DNA of 64,000 bases from Curvibacter sp. AEP1-3 (GTDB lineage: Bacteria; Pseudomonadota; Gammaproteobacteria; Burkholderiales; Burkholderiaceae_C), in contig NZ_CP015698.1 in assembly GCF_002163715.1 (NCBI RefSeq), positions 1,116,001 through 1,180,000 on the forward strand. The letters are read 5' to 3'. Below the pieces are notes generated by a model that did no database searches, was not told the origin of the DNA, and saw only the letters and a program-made list of their open reading frames with translations. Position numbers and translations under genes: made by a program. Positions 9,599 through 19,908 of this stretch are shown here, one piece after another (position 1 is the first letter of the stretch; every line of letters begins with the position of its first letter).

Positions 9599-9937
9599 TC
9601 ACTTGCTACGGATGCGCTGGCTTTTTCGCGTGCGCTCCATGAAGTCGTCGGGCCTGGTTTTGACCCAGGCCACAAAAGACGCCATGTCAGGGTGGGCCAG
9701 CAAAGCCTCCACCGAGTTGAACTGTCTGGCCAACTCGGTTTCCGTGAATAGCGCGTGAATCTGGCGGTGACATATCCGGTGCAGGTATTCGGTGTGCCTG
9801 CCGCCTTTGGACTTCGGAATCAAATGGTGGGCGTCGCGCTGAGCCGCAGGAATCTTGCGTTCACACAGCGGGCACCTGAAATCCGCAGGCACTTCCTGAA
9901 CCCGCTCTTGCTGAAGCAGGCGCCTGATACGACCCAT
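9599..9937 (-). CDS. HNH endonuclease domain protein
   Basis: A 112-residue protein with a compact HNH nuclease motif: CPLCERKIP provides the first Cys pair, DAHHLIPKSKGG the catalytic His region, and LHRICHRQIHALF the second zinc pair and final His. The start chosen is the ATG at 9937, which overlaps the stop of the preceding BLUF gene as TAATG and implies coupled translation. The open frame continues upstream to 10051, but that part is antisense-like shadow of the BLUF gene. Similar stand-alone HNH proteins are widespread in Proteobacteria with unknown role. Confidence 0.85.
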   Translation of the reverse strand: MGRIRRLLQQERVQEVPADFRCPLCERKIPAAQRDAHHLIPKSKGGRHTEYLHRICHRQIHALFTETELARQFNSVEALLAHPDMASFVAWVKTRPDDFMERTRKSQRIRSK

Positions 9938-10170
9938 TACAGAACGGCGGGGTCTTTGTTCCGGGAGTCTTTCAGGATGCGGTGGTACAGCGCATTCACT
10001 GCCGTCCGGTCCCCCTCCAGCTGCTGCAAGAAGATGCCATTGGACAAGCAAAGCGCACCTGTAATGCCCGCAGCCTGGTTGTTACGCGCGGAACTCTGCA
10101 AGATGTCTTTGACATCGCCCGGGCCGAGGATGCCGGCAGAGCGGCTTGCGTAGGTGAGCTGGATGAGCAT
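9937..10170 (-). CDS. BLUF-domain photosensor, C-terminally truncated
   Basis: A 77-residue protein with the N-terminal two thirds of a BLUF (blue light, FAD) domain: MLIQLTYASR holds the flavin-interacting Tyr7, NNQAAGITGAL the conserved Asn31, and GIFLQQLEGDRTAVN the conserved Gln49. BLUF domains normally run to about 95-100 residues and end in a strand with the conserved Trp or Met; that part is absent because the frame stops at 9937. I checked the other two frames just downstream and neither continues the domain. The HNH gene starts on the same four bases. It may be non-functional or may represent an unusual split arrangement. Confidence 0.8.
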   Translation of the reverse strand: MLIQLTYASRSAGILGPGDVKDILQSSARNNQAAGITGALCLSNGIFLQQLEGDRTAVNALYHRILKDSRNKDPAVL

Positions 10171-10275
10171 GAATGGGGGTGTCCTTGATTGATTTCATGA
10201 TAGCCAGACACCCGACTTTTTGCCTGCGTCCCCCAAGTAACCTCTGAAGCCACTTCCAACGGTCTCTGAAAGCCC

Positions 10276-10689
10276 TTACACCTTGACGCTTGTGCGCAGC
10301 AATGCGGTCCGCAACTCGCGGGTGGCTGGAATTGAAACATCCACGCCCTGCACCGCGAGGTCGAATGGTGAGCCAGGCTTGATGCCGGCAGGGAGCAGTT
10401 TTTTGACGGGAGTCACATTGGGGTGCTTGCCATCGGCTGGGCACATGCGCACACCAAATCCGAATTCCTCAAGCACCCCTTTGGCATACAGCTCTGCCAA
10501 TTGCTGAAACGACACAAAGGTGGAACGCTTCACGTCTTTTCCGTTCGGCTCACGGACGCTGCGAACGATCTCGAACTTTCCCAGCGAGTCCCGCTGGGTA
10601 TTCGTAAAGGGATGCACCACCAAGGTCACACGAAGGCCTCCTTTGGGGGGCGCCAGCGTGTGCTCGACGGCGATATCAGTTAGCAACAT
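10276..10689 (-). CDS. Hypothetical protein
   Basis: A 137-residue soluble protein without signal peptide or membrane segments; family not recognised. The N-terminal half contains GGLRVTLVVHPFTNTQRDSL and the C-terminal half FGFGVRMCPADGKHPNVTPV, which could be two short beta-rich repeats. The start at 10689 is preceded by AAGGAAA about five to six bases upstream, which decides it over an upstream in-frame codon at 10773. It stands alone, about 100 bases downstream of the BLUF gene start on the same strand order. Confidence 0.6.
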   Translation of the reverse strand: MLLTDIAVEHTLAPPKGGLRVTLVVHPFTNTQRDSLGKFEIVRSVREPNGKDVKRSTFVSFQQLAELYAKGVLEEFGFGVRMCPADGKHPNVTPVKKLLPAGIKPGSPFDLAVQGVDVSIPATRELRTALLRTSVKV

Positions 10690-10780
10690 GTCGTTTTCCT
10701 TGTGAATCCATGGGCCGCATTCTGCCGCCTGTATTGACCCGCTACCGCCCTCCTCAAGCAAATGCGGCATCAAAACGGCC

Positions 10781-10827
10781 TCCAGCGCACGTGGAATAAG
10801 CGGGAGCAGCTTCTATTTTGATAGCAA
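10781..10827. repeat. Dispersed palindromic repeat, copy 5
   Basis: Degenerate copy with CAGCGCACGTGGAATAAGCG followed by GGAGCAGCT and TTGATAGCAAA. It lies 18 bases after the end of the CorA-like gene, between it and the minus-strand hypothetical gene. Confidence 0.75.
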
Positions 10828-10845
10828 ATCGTCTGTCCTAGCCAC

Positions 10846-12504
10846 TCAGTCGCGGTCCCGATCGCGCGCCCAGATGGCAGCAAAGGCTTTCAGCTTGGTC
10901 CACGGGCTTACGCGCTCTTCGGACAGCACATCCAGAAAATCAGACAAGCGCTTGGACTTGGCCATGGTGTACACGGTGAGCGCAATCGTCACCACAAACA
11001 CCACCCCGAACACCAGCACCTTGCGGGACATGGGGGCGTCTGCCTCGGCCAACAGGTTCATGCCCAAGAAGCCGGTGGTGATGGTGCCAATCAAACCCAG
11101 TATGGTGACCACTGTGAGGCGCACCACGGTATTGGCTTGGCGGCGCAGGCTGTCAGCCTCCAGATAGTTATTCATGTCGGCGATGCGCTCTTTGACTTCC
11201 GAGTACAGCGGGTCCAGCCCCAGGTGATGCGCGCACTTGGCAAACAGTGCGCGGGTCTGGGCCTGCTCCGAAATTTCATGAAACCAATAGCGATGGGTAA
11301 AGCGCAAGAAGCTGGCAAAGGTGCTGCGGATACTTCGCTTGAAGGTCCGCACGCTGCCAGGGTCGCTGATGTTGAGGTTGCGCAGGGTTTCGGCCAGCCG
11401 GTCTGAAAACATCAAAAGCGCTGCCTTCTGAAAGTGCGCAATCAAAAACAGCAAAAAATGCTGGTGCCTGAACTGGGCCAACACACCCCGGTCCCGGCAC
11501 GAGAAGAACTGGCTGTTGGCATCCCCCACCACCACCAGCGAATGGCCGGTGCAGAGATAGCGGGTGTGGGGTGCAGCACCACCGGTTGTCCAGAAGCGGT
11601 CGTAGCAATAGCGCTCTTCAAAGTCCTGCAGGTGGTCATTGGCAAACGGCAGTGCAGCTTCGCCATCGGCACTGCCTGCACCGGTGACCAAACCCAGGCG
11701 CACAAAGTCGCTGCGGCTCAGGGTCTGCGGCTCGTCCACCGCCAGGTAGCCCAACAGGGGCATGCGGTAGTACTCGATCTGCCGGTAGCGCAGTGCGCCT
11801 AGCTGGTCTGAATGGTCGCTCACCAAGGGCTGCAGCAGCCAATCCCAATGGGCAGCAATGCGGGGTGCGCGGTGGCGGGCCACATGCGACATGAACAGAT
11901 CGGGCTGCCCCGCGTCAGACTGCGCCAGCACCTGGCCTTGAGCACCCAGCCACTCGGCCTGGTGCAGGCAGTGCTGCGCCTGCCCCTGCGCATCCCAACC
12001 CGAGGGGTAGCCGCGGCCGAAGCGGTATAGCAACTCTTGCGAATGCGTGAGTGGCAGGTTGTCGCCCGCCACCTCCACATTGAGCAGCACCAGGTCCAGA
12101 TCCAAAAAGAAATACAGGTCCACGTGCACCACACTAAGAGTGATGGCCGCCATGCCGGGCCGCAGCACCACCCGCACCGCGCCGACGTCGTGCCTGCGGA
12201 ACACCCGCATGGGCGAACCATGCGCCTGCCCACCACCTTTGGCATGACCTTCGCCATACAGAAAGCGCTGCACATAGGGCAAGAAGGTCACGAACTCGTT
12301 GTAGTGCCGCTCATGAAAGTTGCAGGCGTCGCCGGTGTATTCGTCCACCACTTCGCGCCAGGGCGTTGCGTCGCCCATGGCGGCCAGAATCTCCCAGGGC
12401 TTGGAATGCCGGGCCTCAGCCCCCCGCACCGGCATCAGCCGCAGAGGCCATAGCAAGATTTGACCGAAATGGCGAACGCAGTGGGGAGCTTCAGGCGTGT
12501 GCAT
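10846..12504 (-). CDS. CorA-like membrane protein
   Basis: A 552-residue protein. The C-terminal region has two closely spaced hydrophobic helices, the first ending in TTGFLGMNLL, which includes the Gly-Met-Asn signature of CorA/Mrs2 divalent cation channels. The helix before them (SLRRQANTVVRLTVVTILG) matches the CorA stalk. The 400-residue cytoplasmic N-terminal part is longer than in classical CorA (about 316 residues in all) and I do not recognise it. Probable inner-membrane divalent cation transporter or a diverged relative. The start is uncertain: ATG at 12504 (MHTPEAPHCV) chosen, upstream in-frame codon at 12549 possible. Confidence 0.7.
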   Translation of the reverse strand: MHTPEAPHCVRHFGQILLWPLRLMPVRGAEARHSKPWEILAAMGDATPWREVVDEYTGDACNFHERHYNEFVTFLPYVQRFLYGEGHAKGGGQAHGSPMRVFRRHDVGAVRVVLRPGMAAITLSVVHVDLYFFLDLDLVLLNVEVAGDNLPLTHSQELLYRFGRGYPSGWDAQGQAQHCLHQAEWLGAQGQVLAQSDAGQPDLFMSHVARHRAPRIAAHWDWLLQPLVSDHSDQLGALRYRQIEYYRMPLLGYLAVDEPQTLSRSDFVRLGLVTGAGSADGEAALPFANDHLQDFEERYCYDRFWTTGGAAPHTRYLCTGHSLVVVGDANSQFFSCRDRGVLAQFRHQHFLLFLIAHFQKAALLMFSDRLAETLRNLNISDPGSVRTFKRSIRSTFASFLRFTHRYWFHEISEQAQTRALFAKCAHHLGLDPLYSEVKERIADMNNYLEADSLRRQANTVVRLTVVTILGLIGTITTGFLGMNLLAEADAPMSRKVLVFGVVFVVTIALTVYTMAKSKRLSDFLDVLSEERVSPWTKLKAFAAIWARDRDRD

Positions 12505-12775
12505 GCAAATCAGTATCGCACCGGGCTTTGCCGTTTCACAAGAGGGCAAGCAGGTGGTGGGGCCAACTGTTCCCTGATGGCGCCTTTGTTGACGGACTGT
12601 CTCACCGCCCCCCTCCGTAGGCGAGGCGCTTTATGGCCCAGCAGCTGGACTCAGCGCAGGAACACACTACCCCGGGCGATGCAAAGCCCTTCCAAAATTC
12701 CGGTTCAAAGCACGTGGAGGCACACACACCGCTCTGCGTGGCCACAATGCGTCCTGCTACCTTGACGGACTCACC

Positions 12776-13801
12776 ATGGATTCACTTTCACAACTGGTAT
12801 TGGGCAGTGCAATTGGCGTTGCGGTGATGGGCAGACGCACGGCTGTCTGGAAGGCAGCGCTATGGGGTGGGGTGGCCGGCACTTTGCCGGATCTGGACGC
12901 ACTGGTCGATTTCGGCGATCCGGTGAGCAATATGGTGCAACACCGAGCCCAGACACACGGGCTCTTTTACCTGACACTGTTTGCACCATTTATGGCTTGG
13001 TGCGTGAGCCGCTTGCACCAGCAGCCCGCACTCTTCAAGCGCTGGTGGCTGGCCTTGTGGTTGGCCCTGTTTACCCACCCGGTTCTGGACTACTTCACGA
13101 TCTACGGCACGCAGCTGATGCAGCCTTTCTCCAGCCATCCGTTTGGGCTGGGCAGTATGTTTATCGTCGATCCGCTGTACACCTTGCCCCTGCTGCTGGG
13201 CCTTGTGGTGGCCTTGATCGCGAAGCCTCCTACGGGTTTGCGCTGGAATGCAGTGGCCTTGGCGTTTTCTTGCCTGTACCTGGGCTGGAGCGTGACCGCT
13301 CAGCAGATGGTGAAGAGTGTGGTGCGAGATGACCTAGCGGCGCGTGGCATCCCGTATTCTCAATTTCTGGTGACCCCCGCCCCGCTGAACACAGTGCTAT
13401 GGCGCGTGGTGGTAATGCGCACCAACGGATATGAAGAGGGCTTCTACTCGCTACTTGACGGCGAGCGTCGCATTCAATGGGATTCCTTCCCGCAAGACGA
13501 CGCTCTACGCCATGAGCTGAAAGACAACCCGCATGTGGAGCGACTGGCTGCCTTCACCCACGGATTTTTCAAAATACAAATGCAAGGAGACCGCGCAGTA
13601 TTCACCGACTTGCGTATGGGCCAAGAACCAAGCTATGTATTCAGTTTTGAAGTGGCACAGCGAACAGCTGCAGCAGAGAACACCAGTAGCCGCTTGGAAA
13701 CTGTGCAGCCTGTGGCGGCAGGCGACCGGGGAGACCCGTCTCGTCTGCTCGTTTGGCTATGGCCGCGCATGTTGGGGCAGCCCCTGCCACCGCCACGCTG
13801 A
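12776..13801 (+). CDS. Membrane-bound metal-dependent hydrolase family protein (YdjM/DUF457 type)
   Basis: A 341-residue inner-membrane protein of the LexA-binding, membrane-associated hydrolase family (YdjM-like). The N-terminus MDSLSQLVLGSAIGVAVMGR, the GTLPDLDALVDFGDP motif and the HRAQTHGLFYL and HPVLDYFTIYG segments supply the conserved Asp and His residues thought to bind metal. Four or five hydrophobic segments fill the first 190 residues; the C-terminal 150 residues are soluble and unrecognised. Single gene; the function of the family is not established. Confidence 0.85.
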   Translation: MDSLSQLVLGSAIGVAVMGRRTAVWKAALWGGVAGTLPDLDALVDFGDPVSNMVQHRAQTHGLFYLTLFAPFMAWCVSRLHQQPALFKRWWLALWLALFTHPVLDYFTIYGTQLMQPFSSHPFGLGSMFIVDPLYTLPLLLGLVVALIAKPPTGLRWNAVALAFSCLYLGWSVTAQQMVKSVVRDDLAARGIPYSQFLVTPAPLNTVLWRVVVMRTNGYEEGFYSLLDGERRIQWDSFPQDDALRHELKDNPHVERLAAFTHGFFKIQMQGDRAVFTDLRMGQEPSYVFSFEVAQRTAAAENTSSRLETVQPVAAGDRGDPSRLLVWLWPRMLGQPLPPPR

Positions 13802-13937
13802 TTGGGCATCAGCCAAGCTACGCCCGACTGGGTGAATCAAACACGGCATACCCATCCGATGCTGGGGTCAATGCCTGAACCGGTAAGACCTTTGCAATGT
13901 CAGCCCTGCCTGAGCTTCCAAGACAGAGTTGTTAAGG

Positions 13938-15485
13938 CTATGCGGGTGTCCACAATGCCGGCAGCCCCGCCAGAGGCGCCAACGGGCGCGACACCGCACC
14001 GCTTTTCACCAGTTCTGTGGCATGCGCAATGTCCGGCGCCAGATAGCGGTCCACATGGTGGGCAGGCACGTCTTTGCGCAGCAGCGCATGGACCTCTTCC
14101 AACACGGCCGAACTCTTGAGTGGGCGTAAGAACTCGATGCCCTGTGCAGCCGCCAACAACTCGATGCCGAGGATGTGTGCGGTGTTGTGGATCATGGCTT
14201 GCAAACGTCGCGCGGCAAATGTGGCCATCGATACATGGTCTTCCTGGTTGGCGCTGGTGGGCAGGCTGTCCACACTGGCGGGGTGGGCCAGCGATTTATT
14301 CTCGGACGCCAGAGCGGCAGCGGTGACGTGCGCGATCATGAAGCCGCTGTTCAGACCTGCATCGGCCGTCAGGAAAGGCGGCAGACGTGACACGCTGCTG
14401 TCGATCAGCATAGCGATGCGGCGCTCGGCAATCGCGCCCACTTCGGCAATGGCCAGGGCCATGCCGTCCGCCGCCAAGGCCACGGGTTCGGCGTGGAAGT
14501 TGCCACCGGAAATCATGGCGCCGTCTTCGGGGAAGACGAGCGGGTTGTCGGTGACCGCATTCGCTTCTATCAGCAGCACGCGGGCAGCGTGGCGCAGCTG
14601 GTCCACGCAGGCGCCCACGACCTGCGGCTGACAGCGCAGGCAATAAGGGTCTTGCACGCGGTCATCCCCCTCGGCGTGACTGGCGCGGATGGCGCTGCCC
14701 TTGAGAAGCTCGCGGTAGTACTGGGCTACGTCGATCTGGCCGGGCTGGCCACGCACCGCATGGATGCGCGGGTCAAACGGGCCGTCGCTGCCACGGGCCG
14801 CGTCCAGCGTGAGTGCGCCAATGACCAGCGCGGCCTCCAGCACCGGCTCGAAGGCCAGCAAGCCGTGCAAGGCCAGCGCGGTGGAGGTTTGGGTGCCGTT
14901 GATCAGGGCCAGGCCTTCTTTGGCTTCCAGCGTCAACGGCGCAATTCCAGCGGCTTGCAGGGCTTGCAGTGCCGGTACGCGCACGCCGTCGACCAGCATG
15001 TCGCCCTCGCCCATCAATGCCAGCGTCATGTGCGACAACGGCGCCAAATCGCCCGAGGCGCCGACCGAACCTTGCGAGGGCACGCAGGGCACCAGGCCCG
15101 CGTTGTGCACCGCCAGAATGGTGTCCACCACCACATCGCGGCAGCCCGAATAGCCGCGCGCCAGGCTGGCAGCCTTGGTAGCCATCATCAGCCGCATGAT
15201 GGGTGCTGCCAACGGCTCGCCCACGCCCACGCTGTGGCTGCGGATCAGGTTGCGCTGCAAGGTGTCGAGCTGGTCTTTGTCGATGCGCTTGTTAGCCAGC
15301 TTGCCGAAGCCGGTGTTCACACCATAAACAGGCGCATCCCCATCGGCTGCCGCCTTGACCAGCGCATGGGCGGCGCGGATGTTGACGCGGGCGGATTCGG
15401 GCAGGCTCAGCTGGCACACGCCGGCGTGAATGAGGCCGAGTTCATCCAGCGTGATCTTGCCGGGGTTGAGAATCAATGAAGTCAT
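13938..15485 (-). CDS. hutH: Histidine ammonia-lyase
   Basis: Converts L-histidine to trans-urocanate and ammonia, the first step of histidine degradation; cytoplasmic. The 515-residue length matches the family. The Ala-Ser-Gly triad that self-cyclises to the MIO electrophile is in [13 protein letters not shown], and the downstream [10 protein letters not shown] and [12 protein letters not shown] segments are typical. The start is set at the ATG at 15485 ([13 protein letters not shown]), where family homology begins, although the frame is open for 52 more codons upstream. Downstream partner of hutU on the minus strand (110 bases apart). Confidence 0.97.
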   Translation of the reverse strand: MTSLILNPGKITLDELGLIHAGVCQLSLPESARVNIRAAHALVKAAADGDAPVYGVNTGFGKLANKRIDKDQLDTLQRNLIRSHSVGVGEPLAAPIMRLMMATKAASLARGYSGCRDVVVDTILAVHNAGLVPCVPSQGSVGASGDLAPLSHMTLALMGEGDMLVDGVRVPALQALQAAGIAPLTLEAKEGLALINGTQTSTALALHGLLAFEPVLEAALVIGALTLDAARGSDGPFDPRIHAVRGQPGQIDVAQYYRELLKGSAIRASHAEGDDRVQDPYCLRCQPQVVGACVDQLRHAARVLLIEANAVTDNPLVFPEDGAMISGGNFHAEPVALAADGMALAIAEVGAIAERRIAMLIDSSVSRLPPFLTADAGLNSGFMIAHVTAAALASENKSLAHPASVDSLPTSANQEDHVSMATFAARRLQAMIHNTAHILGIELLAAAQGIEFLRPLKSSAVLEEVHALLRKDVPAHHVDRYLAPDIAHATELVKSGAVSRPLAPLAGLPALWTPA

Positions 15486-15595
15486 AAATATTTCCGGAGG
15501 GAGGGGTTCAACCAGGGACACCGCAGAACCGGCTCCGCCGGGCTGCAGGTGTCGTCCCCTGGAGGGGAAGCGCCAAAGGCGCACAGGGGTGCTTC

Positions 15596-17281
15596 TTAAC
15601 CTTTCAACATGGGCAGGTTCATACCTTGCTCGCGTGCGCATTGCTTTGCAATCTCATACCCGGCATCCGCATGGCGCATCACGCCGGTGCCGGGGTCGTT
15701 CCAGAGCACGCGCTCCAGGCGCTTGGCGGCAGCGTCTGTGCCGTCGGCCACGATGACCACGCCACTGTGCTGGCTGTAGCCCATGCCCACGCCACCGCCA
15801 TGGTGCAGGCTGACCCAGGTGGCGCCGCCTGCGGTGTTGAGCAGTGCGTTCAACAAAGGCCAATCGCTCACGGCGTCAGAGCCGTCTTGCATGCTTTCGG
15901 TCTCGCGGTTGGGTGATGCGACCGAGCCGCTGTCCAGATGGTCACGGCCAATGACGATAGGAGCTTTGAGCTCACCGTTCTTCACCATCTCGTTAAAGGC
16001 CAGACCTGCGCGGTGGCGCTCGCCCAGGCCGATCCAGCAGATGCGTGCCGGCAGGCCCTGGAAGGCAATTCGCTCGCCCGCCATGTCCAGCCAACGGTGC
16101 AGGTGCGCGTCTTCGGGGAATAACTCTTTCATCTTCGCGTCCGTCTTGCGGATGTCTTCCGGGTCGCCACTCAAGGCCACCCAGCGGAATGGACCCTTGC
16201 CACGGCAGAACAGGGGACGCACATAGGCGGGCACAAAGCCGGGGAAGTCAAATGCGTTCTTCACGCCCTGGTCCAGCGCCACCTGGCGAATGTTGTTGCC
16301 GTAGTCCACGGTGGGAATACCCATGGTCTGGAAGTCCAGCATGGCCTGCACATGCACCGCGCAGCCTTGCGCGGCAGCCAAGCGCAGCGCAGCGTGCTGG
16401 GTGTCGTCCGCCTGCGCTGCGCGCCACTGCTCTACTGACCAGCCGGGCGGCAGGTAGCCGTGCACCAGGTCGTGTGCGGAGGTCTGGTCGGTCACCATAT
16501 CGGGGCGCGGTCCACCGGCGCGGGCGCGGCGCACCATCTCGGGCAGCAGCTCGGCGGCATTGCCCAGCAAGGCCACCGACACCGCCTTGCCTTCAGCCGC
16601 ATAACGGGCCATGCGCTGCAGCGCGTCGTCCAGATCCGTGGCTTGCTCGTCCACATAGCGGGTCTTGAGGCGGAAGTCGATGCGGCTTTGCTGGCACTCG
16701 ATATTCAGAGACGAGGCTCCGGCAAAGCTGGCCGCCAGCGGCTGCGCGCCCCCCATGCCGCCGAGGCCGGCCGTCAAAATCCATTTGCCTTGCAAGCTGC
16801 CACCAAAGTGCTGCTTGCCGGCTTCCACAAACGTCTCGTAAGTGCCTTGCACAATGCCCTGGCTGCCGATGTAGATCCAGCTGCCGGCCGTCATTTGGCC
16901 ATACATCATCAGGCCCTTTTTATCCAGCTCGTGAAAGTGCTCCCAGGTCGCCCACTTGGGCACCAGATTGGAGTTGGCAATCAGCACGCGCGGCGCATCC
17001 GCATGGCTGCGGAACACACCCACCGGCTTGCCACTTTGCACCAGCAGGGTTTCGTCTTCATTCAGGTTGCGCAGGCTCACCAGGATGGCGTCAAAGCAAT
17101 CCCAGTTACGCGCTGCCTTGCCGATACCGCCATACACCACCAGCGCGTCCGGGTCTTCTGCCACCTCAGGGTCCAGGTTGTTTTGCAGCATGCGGTAGGC
17201 GGCTTCGGTGAGCCAGTTCTTGCAATGCAGGGTGGTGCCGTGGGGTGCGCGCACATGCCGGGCTTGGGAGGGAGCAGACAT
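15596..17281 (-). CDS. hutU: Urocanate hydratase
   Basis: Adds water to urocanate to give 4-imidazolone-5-propanoate, using tightly bound NAD as electrophile; cytoplasmic. The 561-residue product shows [16 protein letters not shown] near the C-terminus, the segment [28 protein letters not shown], which includes the family active-site region, and [16 protein letters not shown] for NAD binding. The ATG at 17281 ([11 protein letters not shown]) is preferred to a TTG at 17302. First gene of a hutU-hutH transcription unit that diverges from hutC; the gap contains a HutC-type operator. Confidence 0.97.
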   Translation of the reverse strand: MSAPSQARHVRAPHGTTLHCKNWLTEAAYRMLQNNLDPEVAEDPDALVVYGGIGKAARNWDCFDAILVSLRNLNEDETLLVQSGKPVGVFRSHADAPRVLIANSNLVPKWATWEHFHELDKKGLMMYGQMTAGSWIYIGSQGIVQGTYETFVEAGKQHFGGSLQGKWILTAGLGGMGGAQPLAASFAGASSLNIECQQSRIDFRLKTRYVDEQATDLDDALQRMARYAAEGKAVSVALLGNAAELLPEMVRRARAGGPRPDMVTDQTSAHDLVHGYLPPGWSVEQWRAAQADDTQHAALRLAAAQGCAVHVQAMLDFQTMGIPTVDYGNNIRQVALDQGVKNAFDFPGFVPAYVRPLFCRGKGPFRWVALSGDPEDIRKTDAKMKELFPEDAHLHRWLDMAGERIAFQGLPARICWIGLGERHRAGLAFNEMVKNGELKAPIVIGRDHLDSGSVASPNRETESMQDGSDAVSDWPLLNALLNTAGGATWVSLHHGGGVGMGYSQHSGVVIVADGTDAAAKRLERVLWNDPGTGVMRHADAGYEIAKQCAREQGMNLPMLKG

Positions 17282-17326
17282 CTTCAAACTCGCTTTCAAC
17301 AAAAATGCAATGTCGCGGAGTCTACT

Positions 17327-17336
17327 TGTCTAGACA
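17327..17336. promoter_or_regulatory. Probable HutC operator
   Basis: Perfect 10-base palindrome TGTCTAGACA inside ACTTGTCTAGACATG, located between the divergent starts of hutU (17281) and hutC (17361). HutC-family GntR repressors recognise TGTnTAnACA-like sites (established for Pseudomonas and other hut loci). Its position would let one site control both arms of the locus and allow HutC autoregulation, with urocanate the expected inducer. Binding here is inferred, not shown. Confidence 0.75.
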
Positions 17337-17360
17337 TGCCTATGCAACTACAATTTACGG

Positions 17361-18089
17361 ATGGTTTCCACCACCCCCACCCCCTCAGGCGCTGCAGCGC
17401 CCTATACCCACGTCAAAAACTTTTTGATGGAAGGCCTGTCGCAGGGCCGCTGGACGCCGGGCAGCCAGATGCCCTCTGAGTCCGAGCTGGTGCAACAGTT
17501 CAAGGTCAGCCGCATGACGGTAGGCCGCGCTATCCGCGAGTTGCAGGCCGAAGGCTTTGTGACCCGGGTACAGGGCGTGGGCACGTTTGCGGCGCATCTG
17601 GCGCGGGTGTCGTCCACCCTGACCATCAAAGACTTGCACGAAGAAATTGCAGCCCGTGGCCACCAGCACCAGGCACGGGTCATACTGTCGCGCGAGGAGC
17701 TGGCGGTGGACGGCTTGGCCCAGCAACTGGGCCTGCCGCTGGGGGCGCCGGTGTTTCACACCCTGATCGTGCACTCCGAGAACGGGGTGCCGCTGCAGTG
17801 CGAAGACCGCTACGTGAACCCCGCCTGCGCGCCCGACTATCTGGGCGTGGACTTCAGCCAGACCACACCCACCCACTACCTGCTGGAAGTCGCCCCCTTG
17901 TGGGAGGCGCAGTACTCCATCGAGGCCGGTCCGCCCAGCCCGCAAGAGGCCGAGCTGCTGGGCATCACCCCGCAGGACCCCTGCCTCATCATCGTGCGCC
18001 GCACCATGAACCGCGATGTGCCCATCACCCTGGCGCGCCTGGTGCACCCTGGCACGCGCTACCAGATTCAAGGACAGTTCAAGCCATGA
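17361..18089 (+). CDS. hutC: Histidine utilization repressor, GntR/HutC family
   Basis: A 242-residue transcriptional repressor. Residues about 14-80 form a GntR winged helix-turn-helix (MPSESELVQQFKVSRMTVGR, then AIRELQAEGFVTRVQGVGTF). The C-terminal UTRA domain, about residues 100-240, binds the effector; in HutC proteins this is urocanate. It opens the plus-strand operon hutC-hutD-hutI-hutG-hutF and probably represses both this operon and hutU-hutH through the palindrome at 17327-17336. Its stop overlaps the hutD start as ATGA. Confidence 0.93.
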   Translation: MVSTTPTPSGAAAPYTHVKNFLMEGLSQGRWTPGSQMPSESELVQQFKVSRMTVGRAIRELQAEGFVTRVQGVGTFAAHLARVSSTLTIKDLHEEIAARGHQHQARVILSREELAVDGLAQQLGLPLGAPVFHTLIVHSENGVPLQCEDRYVNPACAPDYLGVDFSQTTPTHYLLEVAPLWEAQYSIEAGPPSPQEAELLGITPQDPCLIIVRRTMNRDVPITLARLVHPGTRYQIQGQFKP

Positions 18090-18682
18090 CACTGCGCCTC
18101 ATCCACGCGCAGGAATGCGCCCCCCAGCCCTGGCGCAACGGCGGGGGCCAAACCCGCGAGTTGCTGGTGTGGCCCCCCATGGGCGAGTGGCAGCTGCGCA
18201 TCAGGCGGGCTGACATTGCGGCGGACGGCCCCTTCTCTGCTTTCCCCGGTGTGCAACGCTGGTTTGCCGTATTGCAAGGCGCGGGGGTGGAATTGGCGTT
18301 GCCCATGCCGCAGACATTGCGTGCCGGCGATGCGCCGCTGGAATTTGACGGTGCCGCTGCGCCCCACTGCCGCCTGCTGGACGGCCCCACCCAAGACCTG
18401 AACCTGATGGCGCGGCAAGGCCGAGGCTTCATGCAGATAGTCATTGCGGGGCAACCCTGGCACAGCCCGCTGGCCATGCGCGGCCTGTACAGCACCGGCG
18501 CCGGCACCTGGAGCGACGGCGCACGCCAAGTGCAAATTAGCGCCCACACCCTGCTGTGGGACGAGTCACCCAACACCGCCCCGTGGACGTTTACGCCAGA
18601 CGCCAGCACAGAGCCCATTAAGGGCGCACCGGCGTACTGGCTGGGCTTCACCCCGGACACAACTGAGGGAGCCACACCATGA
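18086..18682 (+). CDS. hutD: HutD family protein
   Basis: A 198-residue cupin-like protein (HutD/Ves family). The N-terminal [18 protein letters not shown] and the following [31 protein letters not shown] segments are family hallmarks. HutD is a conserved accessory protein of hut operons, proposed to set an upper limit on histidine use, possibly by binding a pathway intermediate; it is not an enzyme of the pathway. The ATG at 18086 overlaps the hutC stop by four bases, which decides it over longer frames. Its stop overlaps hutI in the same way. Confidence 0.9.
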   Translation: MTLRLIHAQECAPQPWRNGGGQTRELLVWPPMGEWQLRIRRADIAADGPFSAFPGVQRWFAVLQGAGVELALPMPQTLRAGDAPLEFDGAAAPHCRLLDGPTQDLNLMARQGRGFMQIVIAGQPWHSPLAMRGLYSTGAGTWSDGARQVQISAHTLLWDESPNTAPWTFTPDASTEPIKGAPAYWLGFTPDTTEGATP

Positions 18683-19908
18683 GCCTTACCCACACCGCCA
18701 CCACGCTTTGGCACCACGCCCGCATCGCCAGCTTGCATGGCAGCGAACCCTGGGGGTGGCTGGAAGACGGCGCCATGCTGACCCGTGGAGAACACATCAT
18801 CTGGTGTGGCCCGCGCACTGAGCTGCCTGCCGAGCACAAGCAAAGCATCACGCAAGAGGTAGATTTGGATGGTGCCTTAGTCACTCCCGGCCTGGTGGAC
18901 TGCCACACCCACTTGGTGTACGGCGGCGACCGCGCAGCCGAGTTCGAGATGCGCCTGCAAGGCGCCAGCTACGAGCAGATTGCGCAGGCCGGCGGCGGCA
19001 TACGCTCCAGCGTGGCCGCCACCCGTGCCGCCAGCGAAGCCACCTTGCTGGCAAACGCCACCCGCCGCGCGCGCAGCCTGATGGCCGAGGGGGTGACCAC
19101 CATCGAGATCAAGTCGGGCTACGGCCTGAGCCTGGAAGACGAAGCCCGCTGCCTGCGCGTGGCGCGCACTCTGGGCGAGAGCCTGCCCTTGAACGTGCGC
19201 ACCACCTACCTGGGCGCCCACGCCGTGCCGCCCGAATTTGCCGGGCGTAACGACGACTATGTGGACGCCGTGTGCGCCTGGATGCCCGAGCTGCATTCCC
19301 GAGGGTTGGTCGATGCCGTGGACGCATTCTGCGAAACCATAGGCTTCCCTCCCGCCCAAACGCGGCGCGTTTTTGAAGCGGCCCGGGCCTTGGGCCTACC
19401 CGTCAAGCTGCATGCCGAGCAGCTCAGCGACCAGGGCGGCGCGGCACTGGCGGCAGAGTTCGGCGCCCTCTCGTGCGACCATCTGGAGCACCTTAGCGAG
19501 GCTGGCATACGCGCCATGCAAGCCGCCGGCACGGTGGCGGTGCTGCTGCCCGGCGCTTATTACTTTTTGCGCGAGACCAAGCTGCCGCCGATGGATGCCC
19601 TGCGCGCCCACGGCGTGCCCATGGCCATTGCCACCGACCACAACCCCGGCACCTCGCCTGGCTTGTCGATGCTGCTCATGCTCAACATGGCCTGCACCTT
19701 GTTCCGCCTGACGCCCGAAGAAGCCCTGCGTGGCGCCACGGTACACGGCGCACGCGCCTTGGGCCTGCACGACCGGGGAACCTTGGCAGCCGGCCAGCGG
19801 GCCGACTTCTGTGTGTGGAACCTGGACCACCCCCGCGAACTGGCCTACTGGTTCGGCCACAACCCTTGCCGCCGCATCATCGTGGGCGGACTGGAGCGCA
19901 CACCGTGA
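18679..19908 (+). CDS. hutI: Imidazolonepropionase
   Basis: Hydrolyses 4-imidazolone-5-propanoate to N-formimidoyl-L-glutamate, the third step of histidine degradation. A 409-residue amidohydrolase-superfamily protein with the HxH metal motif in [19 protein letters not shown], the [13 protein letters not shown] strand, further metal ligands around [11 protein letters not shown] and [15 protein letters not shown], and the catalytic-site Asp in [18 protein letters not shown] overlap with hutD upstream and GTGA overlap with hutG downstream show tight translational coupling. Confidence 0.97.
   Translation: MSLTHTATTLWHHARIASLHGSEPWGWLEDGAMLTRGEHIIWCGPRTELPAEHKQSITQEVDLDGALVTPGLVDCHTHLVYGGDRAAEFEMRLQGASYEQIAQAGGGIRSSVAATRAASEATLLANATRRARSLMAEGVTTIEIKSGYGLSLEDEARCLRVARTLGESLPLNVRTTYLGAHAVPPEFAGRNDDYVDAVCAWMPELHSRGLVDAVDAFCETIGFPPAQTRRVFEAARALGLPVKLHAEQLSDQGGAALAAEFGALSCDHLEHLSEAGIRAMQAAGTVAVLLPGAYYFLRETKLPPMDALRAHGVPMAIATDHNPGTSPGLSMLLMLNMACTLFRLTPEEALRGATVHGARALGLHDRGTLAAGQRADFCVWNLDHPRELAYWFGHNPCRRIIVGGLERTP

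Noticed and set aside
9938..10051. Longer N-terminus for the HNH protein
   Set aside because: The upstream part is an alternate frame of the BLUF gene; the ATG overlapping the BLUF stop is the natural start.
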